Origin: an uncultured Clostridia bacterium
Lineage (GTDB): Bacteria; Bacillota; Clostridia; Lachnospirales; Anaerotignaceae
Length of the DNA: 64,000 nt
Assembly: GCA_944383885.1 (NCBI GenBank)
Contig: CALWRF010000040.1
Location: forward strand, 213,574-277,573
Reading direction: 5' to 3'
The notes beneath the pieces are model-generated. The model ran no database searches. It had not been told where the DNA came from and saw nothing but the letters and a program-made list of their open reading frames with translations. Position numbers and translations under genes: made by a program. Shown here in pieces: positions 1 through 8,240 of the stretch. Position 1 is the stretch's first letter, and each line of letters starts with the position of its first letter.

Positions 1-422
1 AAAGCGCTGCCCAAAAGGAAAAAGCCTATATAGGAGCCTAAAATCTGCGCTACGGCAACTGTTCCGAAAAATGAAAGTATTACAGGAAATATGCCTGTTA
101 TGGCAAGCGAAATTAAAAACACAGTTACTGCCGCAAGGTATTTGCCTAAAACAATAGATGGTATGCTTACAGGATATGTTAAAAGCATCTGGTCTGTCCT
201 CTGCTTTTTTTCCTCAGACAAAAGCCTCATTGTAAGCATAGGCGCAAGTATAAGGAACATCATTATAACTGAACTGAAAACATACTGAAAGTCAGGGCTT
301 AAAGACAATATGTTCTGTATAGAAAAGTAAACTGCTGTAATAAGCACAAAAAACGCTATAAATACATATCCTATCATAGATGAAAAATACATCTTTATCT
401 CTCTTTTATAAATGGCTTTCAT
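1..422 (-). CDS. ABC-2 type transporter permease, partial (C-terminus beyond window)
   Basis: This is the N-terminal 140 residues of an ABC exporter membrane subunit, cut by the window start. The translation opens MKAIYKREIKMYFSSMIGY and continues with hydrophobic segments around residues 16-36, 50-70 and 95-140. A charged stretch containing RLLSEEKKQRT follows the second segment; this short charged loop before a TDQMLLTYPVS motif is typical of ABC-2 (GldF/NosY-like) permeases. Its ATG overlaps the stop codon of the upstream ATPase gene by four bases (ATGA), so the two are translationally coupled and form one exporter. The substrate cannot be inferred. Family assignment is good; the rest of the protein is not visible. 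Confidence 0.85.
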   Translation of the reverse strand, partial: MKAIYKREIKMYFSSMIGYVFIAFFVLITAVYFSIQNILSLSPDFQYVFSSVIMMFLILAPMLTMRLLSEEKKQRTDQMLLTYPVSIPSIVLGKYLAAVTVFLISLAITGIFPVILSFFGTVAVAQILGSYIGFFLLGSA

Positions 423-1522
423 TTTTCATCACTCTCCCGGTTCATTTCGTTAATATCTTTATCCGGCTCTGTATTTTCAAGCACCCGGTCAATCTCCTCA
501 GCTGTATTTTCAGCGCTTTTCTGAATATTATTAATATTATCTGAAGAAATGTTCTCTGTCTTGTCTTTTGACAAATCATCTAAACTGAAATTCTCATTTT
601 CAGTAACCTGAAGGAATACTTCCTCAAGAGAAAGCTTTTCAGATTTAAGCATAAGCAGTTTAAAACCGTTTTTAACGGCATTGTCAAATACCGCTTCCCT
701 CGCGTCAACGCCTGATGCGCCCTCAACAACAAGGTCTGTTGTGCCCTCTTCCGTTGTCTGGCTTTCTTCAACAAAACCAAAAGAGCTGTCGTTTTTAAAG
801 GCGTTAATAATATCTTCCCTCACGCCCTTGAGCTTAATTTTAAACCTGTCCTGACTGAGGCTTTCGGAAAGCCTGTCAGGTGTTCCGGAAGCCACAATGC
901 GCCCTTTATTAATTATAATTACTCTGTTGCATACAGCGCTGACTTCCGAAAGTATATGGGAACTTAAAATTATTGTGTGGCTCTTTGAAAGCTCTTTAAT
1001 AACATCCCTGATTTCTATTATCTGCTTTGGGTCAAGACCTACTGTAGGCTCATCAAGAATAAGCACTTCCGGATACCCTACAAGAGCCTGCGCAAGACCC
1101 ACTCTCTGCCTGTAGCCTTTTGAAAGATTTTTAATTACCTTATGTGAAACATGAGTTATTTTGATTTTTTCCATTATGTCGTCCAGCATAGGCTTAATTT
1201 CGGCTTTTTTAACACCTTTTAAATCAGAAGCGAAATTAAGGTACTCCGTTACTGTCATATCCATGTATAAAGGCGGAATTTCCGGAAGATAGCCTATACG
1301 TTTTTTAGCTTCTTTCGGGTTTTTGAGTATATCAAAACCGTCAATAGAAACTTCTCCGCTGCTGGCGGATATGTAGCCTGTAATAATATTCATTGTGGTT
1401 GATTTTCCGGCTCCGTTAGGACCTAAAAAGCCAACAACCTCACCAGTATCAACTTTAAACGAAATATCCTTTAAGGCTTCATACTTGCCGTAATTTTTAA
1501 CAAGGTTTTTAACTTCTATCAA
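419..1522 (-). CDS. ABC transporter ATP-binding protein (GldA/NatA-like exporter ATPase)
   Basis: The ATPase of an ABC-2 type exporter, 367 residues. Walker A (GPNGAGKS) is at residues 34-41, the signature LSKGY at 133-137, Walker B LILDEP at 154-159 and the switch histidine near 189. After the nucleotide-binding domain there is a DUF4162-like region. The last 60 or so residues are acidic and probably disordered (rich in E, D, N, S), longer than usual for the family. The start is TTG, chosen because a GGAGG lies 8 bases upstream and the protein then begins MIEVKNLVKNYG as the family does. A TATAAT sits about 65 bases upstream with only a weak -35 box. The permease follows with a four-base overlap. 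Cargo is unknown. Confidence 0.93.
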   Translation of the reverse strand: MIEVKNLVKNYGKYEALKDISFKVDTGEVVGFLGPNGAGKSTTMNIITGYISASSGEVSIDGFDILKNPKEAKKRIGYLPEIPPLYMDMTVTEYLNFASDLKGVKKAEIKPMLDDIMEKIKITHVSHKVIKNLSKGYRQRVGLAQALVGYPEVLILDEPTVGLDPKQIIEIRDVIKELSKSHTIILSSHILSEVSAVCNRVIIINKGRIVASGTPDRLSESLSQDRFKIKLKGVREDIINAFKNDSSFGFVEESQTTEEGTTDLVVEGASGVDAREAVFDNAVKNGFKLLMLKSEKLSLEEVFLQVTENENFSLDDLSKDKTENISSDNINNIQKSAENTAEEIDRVLENTEPDKDINEMNRESDEK

Positions 1523-1701
1523 ACCCTATCCCTCCATATACGCCGTATAAACGGCTTTATTAAAGAAAATTTTGCCCTAACTTAAGTATTATACTTAATA
1601 TCTTAAAATTTTACTATATCTATGTGAACAAAATATGAATTTTCGGCACATTTACGCCGCTTTAAGGCAATAAGTCATAAAATAAATATAAAAAAATATA
1701 C

Positions 1702-1736
1702 AAAAAACGGAAACGGCTTTTTAATACCGTTCCCGT
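1702..1736 (-). terminator. Rho-independent terminator of the riboswitch-controlled importer operon
   Basis: Read on the minus strand, a 10-bp stem (ACGGGAACGG with CCGTTTCCGT, one G-U pair) is followed by six T. It lies directly after the permease stop codon and closes the two-gene operon. Confidence 0.85.
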
Positions 1737-1740
1737 CTTT

Positions 1741-2484
1741 TTAAATTTCTTTTCTCCATTTAATAAGTTTATCTTCTATGGCGCCTACAACGGCAACGGA
1801 AATCATAGCGGTTATGGAAAGTATAACTATAGGAGCAAAAACCCCGGCTCCGTCAAGCTGTGTCATCATTCGTTTGCTGAAGTACCCCAAACCGCTTTGC
1901 GCCCCAAGCCATTCGGCTATAGCTGCGCCTATAACGCTTAAAGGTATAGCCATTTTAACTGCCGAAAAAAAGTACGGAAGCGCCGAAGGTATTTTAAGTT
2001 TAAAAAATATATCCCATTTGGAAGCGCCGTATGTTATAAGAAGCTCCTCCATTTCCCTTTTTGTCGCCCTGAAGCCGTCGTAAACAGTAATTGTAATAGG
2101 AAAAAACGTAATAAGTATAGTAACAAGGACCTTTGCCCAAATGCTGTAGCCGAACCACAGCACAAAAAGCGGCGCAATAGCTGTTGTAGGTATTGTCTGC
2201 GAGGCAATTACAATAGGATAAAGGGCGTCGGCAATTTTTTTATTCATATCCATCGCTACAGCCAACGTTAGACCGAAAACTATTGAAATTAAAAGTCCTA
2301 TTACTGTAACAGACATAGTTGCCGGAAGCTGGACAAGAAACAGCGTGCGGCGCAGTTCCCAAATTTTTGCCAATATCTCCGTAGGCGAAGGCAGTATATA
2401 CGGCGCGTCAATTAAAAACGCTGCAAACTGCCACAAAATCAAAACTATAATTATAAGTATAATAGAAGGCAGCCTGTTTTTCAT
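1741..2484 (-). CDS. ABC importer permease, probable thiamine/HMP precursor uptake (ThiX-like)
   Basis: A 247-residue inner-membrane permease of the BPD_transp_1 (SsuC/TauC/ThiX) type with about six hydrophobic segments. The EAA loop region is visible as EELLITYGASKWDIFFKLKIPSALPY near residues 140-166, including the G of the conserved EAA-G pattern. It overlaps the ATPase stop by four bases, so translation is coupled. Specificity is inferred from the TPP riboswitch heading the operon: in Firmicutes such permease/ATPase pairs import hydroxymethylpyrimidine or related thiamine precursors. The substrate-binding protein that normally belongs to this importer is absent here; a terminator follows immediately. 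Sequence alone would allow a sulfonate or nitrate-type permease, but the riboswitch argues for thiamine. Confidence 0.88.
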   Translation of the reverse strand: MKNRLPSIILIIIVLILWQFAAFLIDAPYILPSPTEILAKIWELRRTLFLVQLPATMSVTVIGLLISIVFGLTLAVAMDMNKKIADALYPIVIASQTIPTTAIAPLFVLWFGYSIWAKVLVTILITFFPITITVYDGFRATKREMEELLITYGASKWDIFFKLKIPSALPYFFSAVKMAIPLSVIGAAIAEWLGAQSGLGYFSKRMMTQLDGAGVFAPIVILSITAMISVAVVGAIEDKLIKWRKEI

Positions 2485-3233
2485 TTTACTTCCTCCTGTC
2501 TTAATTTTTTTATAAGCTCCTCTTTTAGTCCCATAATATCGCTTCTTTTCATGTCTTCCCTTTTTCTTGGATAATCCAAAGGCACAGCATATTCCTCAAA
2601 ATGAGTTATTGGTCTGTCGGTAATTACAAAAACCTTTTGAGAAAGGAATATGGCTTCCTCTACATCATGTGTTACAAAAAGTATTGTGTTTTTCCGCTTT
2701 TCCCACTCAGTTAAAAGCCATTCCTGAAGACCTATCCTTGTAAGGGAGTCAAGGGCTGAAAAAGGCTCATCAAGCAAAAGCAGGTCAGCTCCTGCAAGAA
2801 GCGCCCGTGCAAAAGACGCTCTTTGACGCATACCGCCTGATAAATCCCTTGGATATTTATTTCTGTAGTCCAAAAGACCTACTTCTTCCAGAATTTCTTC
2901 TGAAGCCCTTTTCATTTTTTCTTTGCTTTCCTTCCTAAGCTCCATAGGCAGGCAAACATTTTTTTCTATAGTGCGCCACGGGTAAAGCAAATCTTTCTGC
3001 GGCATATATGAGCTGTAGTTTTTAAGCTCTTTTATGGGAGTGCCGTTTATTGTTATGCTGCCGCACTGCGGCTTTTCCAAGCCGTTTATAAGCCTGAAAA
3101 CAGTGCTTTTGCCGCAGCCGCTGGCTCCTATAAGCGATATAAACTCCATGTCTTTTATCTCAAAGGACAGGTCCTTAACCATTTGGTAATCATCTGATTC
3201 GTACTTAAATGTTACATTATCGAATTTTAACAC
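2481..3233 (-). CDS. ABC importer ATP-binding protein, probable thiamine precursor uptake (ThiZ-like)
   Basis: The ATPase partner of the downstream permease, 250 residues. Walker A (GASGCGKST) is at residues 36-44, the signature LSGGM at 131-135, and Walker B LLLLDEP at 151-157. The Q-loop MPQKDLLYPWRT (77-88) resembles SsuB/TauB/ThiZ ATPases. The start chosen is GTG, 7 bases after a clean GGAGG. An upstream in-frame ATG would add 12 residues, but it lies inside the riboswitch terminator hairpin, and the family does not have that extension. Expression should be off when thiamine pyrophosphate is bound to the leader. This is firm for family and reasonable for function. Confidence 0.92.
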   Translation of the reverse strand: MLKFDNVTFKYESDDYQMVKDLSFEIKDMEFISLIGASGCGKSTVFRLINGLEKPQCGSITINGTPIKELKNYSSYMPQKDLLYPWRTIEKNVCLPMELRKESKEKMKRASEEILEEVGLLDYRNKYPRDLSGGMRQRASFARALLAGADLLLLDEPFSALDSLTRIGLQEWLLTEWEKRKNTILFVTHDVEEAIFLSQKVFVITDRPITHFEEYAVPLDYPRKREDMKRSDIMGLKEELIKKLRQEEVK

Positions 3234-3255
3234 TGTGTTACCTCCAAATAAGCAA

Positions 3256-3286
3256 CAAAAAAAGGACACCGGCAGAATGTCCTTTC
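3256..3286 (-). terminator. Regulatory terminator (expression platform) of the TPP riboswitch
   Basis: On the minus strand the stem AAAGGACA/TGTCCTTT, with a 10-base loop, is followed by a run of seven T. It lies between the TPP aptamer and the GGAGG of the ATPase gene, the place where a riboswitch terminator is expected. Confidence 0.85.
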
Positions 3287-3295
3287 ACTTTTTAC

Positions 3296-3378
3296 GCGCT
3301 CCCTACGGCGGAATTACCCGCATCAGGTTCAATGGGACTCTCTCAGCGCCGAGTTTAAAACCGGCACACCCCTGCCTG
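3296..3378 (-). promoter_or_regulatory. TPP riboswitch (THI element)
   Basis: Reading the minus strand, the aptamer shows the conserved elements in order: the GGGGTG start of the P1/P2 region, GCTGAGAGA (the CUGAGA box), ACCTGAT, GGGTAAT and CGTAGGGA. This is the canonical thi-box consensus. Spacing is compact, with a short P3. It is followed by an intrinsic terminator and preceded by a near-consensus promoter, so it should act by transcription termination when thiamine pyrophosphate is plentiful. Confidence 0.95.
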
Positions 3379-3384
3379 TATTTG

Positions 3385-3413
3385 ATTATAATACCAAAAT
3401 ATTATTATGTAAA
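3385..3413 (-). promoter_or_regulatory. Sigma-A type promoter of the TPP-controlled operon
   Basis: TTTACA, a 17-base spacer and TATAAT lie on the minus strand just before the aptamer; transcription would begin near 3378, exactly at the start of P1. The promoter overlaps the last codons of the DUF454 gene. Confidence 0.8.
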
Positions 3414-3742
3414 GAAAAAGGCGCATTTAAAAAAGGCAGGCTTTTAAAACCGCCGTTTAAAGCTATAAATGTTACAGCAACAGCGCCTATAAGCACAGCG
3501 GCAGCAAAAAACATAAGCGTATACTTTATATATTTATGGAATGAAAGCTCCTCAGTTATTTTTGAAACATACTTTTGATATATTTTTGTGCTTTTAAGCT
3601 TTTTTTCAAATCTCGGAGAGCCTTTTGAAAAAAGATACACGCTTAAAAGAAAAAAAGGCACCTGCGGCACAACTGGAATAACAAGACCTATAACACCCAG
3701 CATAAAAAACAGCACACCGCCGGAAATATAAAGTATTTTCAT
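3386..3742 (-). CDS. DUF454 (YbaN-like) small membrane protein
   Basis: A 118-residue membrane protein of the YbaN/DUF454 family. The N-terminus has a hydrophobic segment (residues 4-24) running into the family motif PVVPQVPFFLLSVYLFSKGS (24-43). A second hydrophobic stretch follows the FHKYIKYTLMFFAAAVLIGAVAV region (69-91). The usual family member is 115-130 residues, so it is full length. An AGGAAGG precedes the ATG by a good distance. Function is unknown for the family. Its last codons contain the promoter of the thiamine-precursor importer. Confidence 0.82.
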   Translation of the reverse strand: MKILYISGGVLFFMLGVIGLVIPVVPQVPFFLLSVYLFSKGSPRFEKKLKSTKIYQKYVSKITEELSFHKYIKYTLMFFAAAVLIGAVAVTFIALNGGFKSLPFLNAPFSLHNNILVL

Positions 3743-3842
3743 ATATCCGCACCTTCCTAAAAATTAAATGGACAAATATATTTTAACTATATTATAGTTT
3801 TACAATACAAAAAATCAACTTGTAAATCAAATTTTTATTTAT

Positions 3843-3872
3843 AAAAAAATACCGCCTGTAAAAAGGCGGTAT
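3843..3872 (-). terminator. Terminator of the AEC/hydratase operon
   Basis: A 9-bp perfect stem (ATACCGCCT/AGGCGGTAT) with a short A-rich loop; on the minus strand it ends in a run of T. The plus-strand flank is also T-rich, so it may work in both directions. It follows the hydratase stop codon by about 10 bases. Confidence 0.85.
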
Positions 3873-3881
3873 TTTAATTTA

Positions 3882-6164
3882 TTAATGTCTGTAATAGTTA
3901 ATAAGGCATCCGTCAAGTATAATCTGTTTTTCATCGTCTGTAAGGGAACCAAGTTTAATTTCAAACTCTTTAACAGAATTATCTTTTACAACGTAAGCTT
4001 TCATGCTGCTTGCGCCTTCGGCAACCGCTTTTTTAACATCAGGGATATAAATATAATCCCCGTTTTCAAAAGGCGTTTCATCAATTATAAACGGTATCAT
4101 GCCCCAGTTAATAAGGTTTGAACGGTAGCGCTTTGTAGCGTATTCCTTAGCGATATTAGCCCAGCCGCCTAAAACTTTCTGACAGCTTGCAGCCTGCTCT
4201 CTTGCTGAGCCGTCGCCAGGTTTTACGGCGTAAATTGTGCTGCCGATACCGGTTTTATCAGCGTCAAAATCTTTAAAGTTGGCTTTTAAAACGTCATAAA
4301 TGCCTTTAATCTCGCCAAAAGCCTCAGCTGGGTTTTCACCTGCCTGCCTTGCTTTTTCTGCCTTCTGTACTTCTTTTGCCCTGCCTACATAAGCCGGGTC
4401 TTTTCTTGAAAGAGCAAACTCTGCAAGTTTAAGAGGATTAGACCTGAATGAAGATGTTTCGCCGGAAGGTATAAGCTCGTCTGTTGTTGTAACAGGGTCC
4501 GTTATATAAGAAACAACTTTAAGCAGCATATCGTCTGTAAGAGCGCACATCTGCGGCCAGTCTGTAATGTTAGGTCCGAATCTTAAAGGAGCATTTGGGT
4601 CTGCTTTGCCGTAACCGAAATAACACCTGTTTTCATAAACAGTCTTATCAAAGAAGTATGTCGGTTTTGTAAGCTCAAAATCAGCCTCGCTTGCAGCTGT
4701 AAGCACGCCTTTGTTTACCGCTGTAGCCGCAATGCTTCTTGCGTCCATAAGGGCAACTGTCGCAATCTGTCCGTTTGTAATTTTTGAGCCTTCACGGTTA
4801 GGGAAATTACGGGTTGAGTGCCTTATGCTGAGGCAGTTGTTAGCCGGAACATCGCCTGCACCAAAGCATGGACCGCAGAATGCAGAACGCACTGTCGCGC
4901 CTGAAAGCATAATATCGCTTATAGCGCCGTTATTTACAAGACCGAGGAATACCGGCTGGCTTGCTGGGTATACGCTTAAAGCAAACTCTCCGGAACCTAT
5001 GGAGTGACCTTTTATAATATCCCTTGCGGCGCATATATTTTCGTATGTACCTCCGGCACAGCCCGCTATAACGCCCTGCTCAACTGTGAGCTTTCCATTT
5101 ACAACTTTATCTCTTAAAGATACTTTTACTGTATCGTTATCGAGCTGTTTAGCGCAGTTTTCTTCTATTTCTTTAAGTATATCGTCAAGGTTGGCGTTTA
5201 AATCGTCTATTGTAAATACATTGCTTGGGTGCATAGGCATAGCAATCATAGGCTTGATTTCAGAAAGGTCAATATAAATCATGCCGTTATAATAAGCTAT
5301 ATCATCAGGCGCCTGATATTTAAAGTCCTCGCTTCTGCCGTGTATGTCATACCACTGTTTAACATTGTCGTCTGTTATCCAAACAGATGAAAGGCATGTT
5401 GTTTCAGTTGTCATTACATCAATGCCGTTTCTGTAGTCGGCTGTAAGGTTAGCAATGCCGTCGCCTATAAACTCCATAACTTTGTTTTTAACATAGCCGT
5501 TTTTAAATACAGCGCCTATAATAGCAAGGGCTATGTCCTGAGGACCTACATAAGGAGCAGGCTTGCCTGTAAGGTAGACCGCTATCACTTCCGGCATGTC
5601 AATATCGTAAGTTTTGTTTAAAAGCTGTTTAACAAGCTCCGGTCCGCCTTCGCCCATAGCCATAGTGCCAAGGGCGCCGTAACGTGTATGGCTGTCTGAG
5701 CCGAGTATCATTTTGCCAACGCCGCTCATCATTTCACGCATATACTGGTGGATAACCGCCTGATGGGCAGGCACATATATTCCGCCGTATTTTTTAGCGC
5801 AGCTTAAACCGAAAAGATGGTCGTCTTCGTTAATTGTTCCGCCTACTGCGCAAAGCGAGTTATGGCAGTTTGTAAGCACATAAGGAATAGGGAATTTTTC
5901 AAGACCGCTGGCACGTGCTGTCTGAACAATACCTACATAAGTAATGTCATGGCTTGCCATAGCGTCAAACTTAATTTTAAGTTTGCTGTCGTTTCCGCTT
6001 GTGTTATGGCTTGTAAGTATTCTGTAAGCCATTGTGCCCTTTGCGGCGCTTTCTTTTGTAACATCTTTGCCTGTTTCGGCTTTTATGCGTTTAAGGGCTT
6101 CGCCATTGTCTTTTATAATTTCATTGCCCTTTAAAACATAAACTCCTGTGTCATAAAGTTTCAT
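3882..6164 (-). CDS. Aconitase-superfamily hydratase (YbhJ-like)
   Basis: A 760-residue (de)hydratase of the aconitase superfamily, closer to E. coli YbhJ than to aconitases A or B. Visible landmarks are [20 protein letters not shown] near residues 155-174 (substrate and active-site loop), a cysteine at about 369 in [13 protein letters not shown], and the CGPCFG pair at about 430 and 433. The three cysteines are the expected [4Fe-4S] ligands. Around the first cysteine, the S-C-T-N pattern of true aconitases is replaced by GCAGG. The start is the second in-frame ATG, 6 bases after GGAGG; the first ATG would overlap the upstream gene. It is the last gene of an operon with two organic-anion carriers, so its substrate may be an imported hydroxy- or unsaturated acid. 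The exact reaction is unknown. Confidence 0.88.
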   Translation of the reverse strand: MKLYDTGVYVLKGNEIIKDNGEALKRIKAETGKDVTKESAAKGTMAYRILTSHNTSGNDSKLKIKFDAMASHDITYVGIVQTARASGLEKFPIPYVLTNCHNSLCAVGGTINEDDHLFGLSCAKKYGGIYVPAHQAVIHQYMREMMSGVGKMILGSDSHTRYGALGTMAMGEGGPELVKQLLNKTYDIDMPEVIAVYLTGKPAPYVGPQDIALAIIGAVFKNGYVKNKVMEFIGDGIANLTADYRNGIDVMTTETTCLSSVWITDDNVKQWYDIHGRSEDFKYQAPDDIAYYNGMIYIDLSEIKPMIAMPMHPSNVFTIDDLNANLDDILKEIEENCAKQLDNDTVKVSLRDKVVNGKLTVEQGVIAGCAGGTYENICAARDIIKGHSIGSGEFALSVYPASQPVFLGLVNNGAISDIMLSGATVRSAFCGPCFGAGDVPANNCLSIRHSTRNFPNREGSKITNGQIATVALMDARSIAATAVNKGVLTAASEADFELTKPTYFFDKTVYENRCYFGYGKADPNAPLRFGPNITDWPQMCALTDDMLLKVVSYITDPVTTTDELIPSGETSSFRSNPLKLAEFALSRKDPAYVGRAKEVQKAEKARQAGENPAEAFGEIKGIYDVLKANFKDFDADKTGIGSTIYAVKPGDGSAREQAASCQKVLGGWANIAKEYATKRYRSNLINWGMIPFIIDETPFENGDYIYIPDVKKAVAEGASSMKAYVVKDNSVKEFEIKLGSLTDDEKQIILDGCLINYYRH

Positions 6165-6185
6165 TTTAATCCTCCGTTTCATTTA

Positions 6186-7121
6186 TCAGATAATGCCTGT
6201 AAGCCAAATTACAAAAGGCATTGTTACAAGGCATAAAACAGTTGATACCATGCAGCCGGCAGAAGAGTATTCCCCGTCAAGACCGGCTATTTTAGAAAGT
6301 ATAGGCAGTGTCATTCCGGCAGGCGTAGCAAAAAGTATTATAAACATAACAAGCATGTCGCCTGTTATTAATCCTGTTTTGCCAAAGAGAAAGTATGCCA
6401 AAACAGGGAATATTACAAGCTTAAAAGGCGCAGCCAAAAACACGCGCATGTTGCTTAAAAGCCTTTTTAAACCCATTCTGCCCAGAGTCATTCCTATATA
6501 AATACTGGCAAAATATTTGCTTGTGCCGCCTACATCTGTCATTGTGTCCCACAAAACAGTGCCTTGGAAATCCAAATCCAGCAGGACTATAATAAGTCCT
6601 GCCAAAATAGATATTGTAAGGGGCGTTATAAGCTTTTTCCAGTCTATGCCTTTCTTTTTTTCCCCGTTATTAATAAGGAGAGGACCTATTACCCAGTAAT
6701 ATGTGGACTCCACCAATGAAAAAGACGCAGCTGCAATACCTGCCGTTTTGGGAAACATACTGACTATAAGCGGTATGCCTATAAAGCCGGAATTGCCAAA
6801 GCACATTAAAAGGGCATGCATGCTTCTTTCAGGCTCTTTAGGTCCTAAAAAAACGGCTGAAAATTTGCTTATGGCTATAACTATAATATAGCACACCACA
6901 GAGCTTAAAAAGAATATCCATGATGAAAAAAGCTGCTCCCTTGATATGGAGCCTATAACAGTTAAAAGCATAAGCGGCAGTATAAGCCTTGAAATTACAG
7001 CTGAAAAAGAGTCTATAAGCTCGTTGCTGAAAAGCTTAACCTTCTGCTCAAAAAATCCTATAACCATAAGAGCGGCTATTATTTCCATCTGCCCTATAAG
7101 CAAGGCAACATTACTGTCCAT
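6186..7121 (-). CDS. AEC family transporter (auxin efflux carrier fold)
   Basis: A 311-residue integral membrane protein of the Auxin Efflux Carrier (AEC/BASS-like) family, with about ten hydrophobic helices arranged as two five-helix repeats. The motif GNSGFIGIPL near residues 117-126 is the characteristic unwound-helix region, and the C-terminal half has ATPAGMTLPILSKIAGLD. Bacterial relatives include carriers for malate and other organic acids. The gene lies 32 bases after a paralogous carrier and 21 bases before the hydratase gene, so all three are probably co-transcribed. The paralogues are clearly related but diverged, suggesting either different substrates or a two-subunit arrangement; this is inference. 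Confidence 0.88.
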   Translation of the reverse strand: MDSNVALLIGQMEIIAALMVIGFFEQKVKLFSNELIDSFSAVISRLILPLMLLTVIGSISREQLFSSWIFFLSSVVCYIIVIAISKFSAVFLGPKEPERSMHALLMCFGNSGFIGIPLIVSMFPKTAGIAAASFSLVESTYYWVIGPLLINNGEKKKGIDWKKLITPLTISILAGLIIVLLDLDFQGTVLWDTMTDVGGTSKYFASIYIGMTLGRMGLKRLLSNMRVFLAAPFKLVIFPVLAYFLFGKTGLITGDMLVMFIILFATPAGMTLPILSKIAGLDGEYSSAGCMVSTVLCLVTMPFVIWLTGII

Positions 7122-7153
7122 ATTTTATCCCCACATAAATTAAAACTTATCCC

Positions 7154-8083
7154 CTAAAAAAACGAAATAATATAAAATACAAGCGGCATTGTAAAAAGAC
7201 AGCTTACAGTAGTTGCAAGTATTGCTCCCGAACCATAGTCCGGCGCCACGTCATATTCCATAGTAAGTATTGTTATAACAAGCATTGTAGGAAGCATAGA
7301 AAAAACAGTTACAGCCATTTTCATATCCTCAGCAACACCTATTAAATTGTATATAAAAAATACAGCCAAAGGCGCAAGTATAAGCTTAACCGGCACAGTC
7401 AAAAACACCTTAGGCTTTGCAAAAAGCTTTTTAAATCCCCTGCGACCAATATCAGCTCCTATGTATATAAGCCCCAGATATTTCTGTGTTCCGCCTATGC
7501 CTGTAAGCGTATCCCAGACTATATTATTTGGGTGAATATCCATCAGAACCATTATAATGCCTATTATAAGGGCTACAGTCATTGGCGTTATCATTTTCCT
7601 TGCATCAATGCGACCTTTGCCGTGAGCGCTGGATAATACAAGAACACCGGCTGTCCATGTAACAAAAGTTTCAACTACAAGAAAAGCCACTATAAAAAGC
7701 CCGGACTTTTCCGGAAACATTGCCATTACAATAGGGTAGCCTATAAGAGCGCTGTTTACAAATGTGCACGAACAGACATGTGAGTTAATCTCCGGCTTTT
7801 TTAGCCCTGCCGCCTTTCCTGTAACAAAGCTTATTGTAAAGTGTATAATATACATTCCAACAGCGCAAAGGGCAAAGGGCCATACTGAAAAAAGCTCGCT
7901 TCTTGTGCCGCTGGAAGATGTAACGGTTAAAACCATTATAGGCACTACAACACGCATAATAAGCTTTGAGAGCGAAAGTATCATCTCGTCAGTTATAAAA
8001 TTAACTCTCTGGGCTATAAACCCTACGGCAAGAGCTGTTGAAAAAAAACATACCTGCTGAAGTATAATATTAAAATACTCCAT
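7154..8083 (-). CDS. AEC family transporter, first gene of the operon
   Basis: A 309-residue AEC-family carrier with about ten predicted membrane helices. It shares layout with the next gene: an FIAQRVN start after helix 1, VNSALIGYPIVMAMFPEKSG near residue 112-131 in place of the GNSGFIGIPL motif, and a GIGGTQKYLGLIYIGADIGRRG stretch matching GGTSKYFASIYIGMTLGRMG in the paralogue. A GGGGG-rich ribosome site precedes the ATG. A strong promoter lies about 40 bases upstream. Likely substrate is a small organic anion, from family knowledge and the hydratase downstream. Confidence 0.88.
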   Translation of the reverse strand: MEYFNIILQQVCFFSTALAVGFIAQRVNFITDEMILSLSKLIMRVVVPIMVLTVTSSSGTRSELFSVWPFALCAVGMYIIHFTISFVTGKAAGLKKPEINSHVCSCTFVNSALIGYPIVMAMFPEKSGLFIVAFLVVETFVTWTAGVLVLSSAHGKGRIDARKMITPMTVALIIGIIMVLMDIHPNNIVWDTLTGIGGTQKYLGLIYIGADIGRRGFKKLFAKPKVFLTVPVKLILAPLAVFFIYNLIGVAEDMKMAVTVFSMLPTMLVITILTMEYDVAPDYGSGAILATTVSCLFTMPLVFYIISFF

Positions 8084-8124
8084 GCCGCCACCCCCAAAAA
8101 CACACCTGTTTACAGCATAAACAC

Positions 8125-8153
8125 ATTATATTCCATACTTAAAATAACCGCAA
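8125..8153 (-). promoter_or_regulatory. Promoter of the AEC-AEC-hydratase operon
   Basis: TTGCGG, a 17-base spacer and a perfect TATAAT on the minus strand, ending about 42 bases before the first ATG of the operon. Confidence 0.75.
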
Positions 8154-8200
8154 CAAAAAAATATTGTATATTCGCGTAAATTTAATATTTATACAAGTAC

Positions 8201-8237
8201 AAAAACAGTTCCTCCCGCTGTTTAAGGGAAGAACTGT
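8201..8237 (-). terminator. Hairpin with T tail on the minus strand
   Basis: ACAGTTC pairs with GAACTGT, extended inward by CCC/GGG around a mismatch, with five T after the stem on the minus strand. It is more than 400 bases beyond the alaS stop, so it ends either a long alaS 3' region or an independent RNA from the block between. Confidence 0.6.
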
Positions 8238-8240
8238 AAG

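Noticed and set aside
3882..6164. Classical aconitase (TCA cycle AcnA)
   Set aside because: The CGPC cluster motif fits the superfamily, but the first cysteine context and the overall sequence resemble YbhJ-type hydratases more than AcnA or LeuC.
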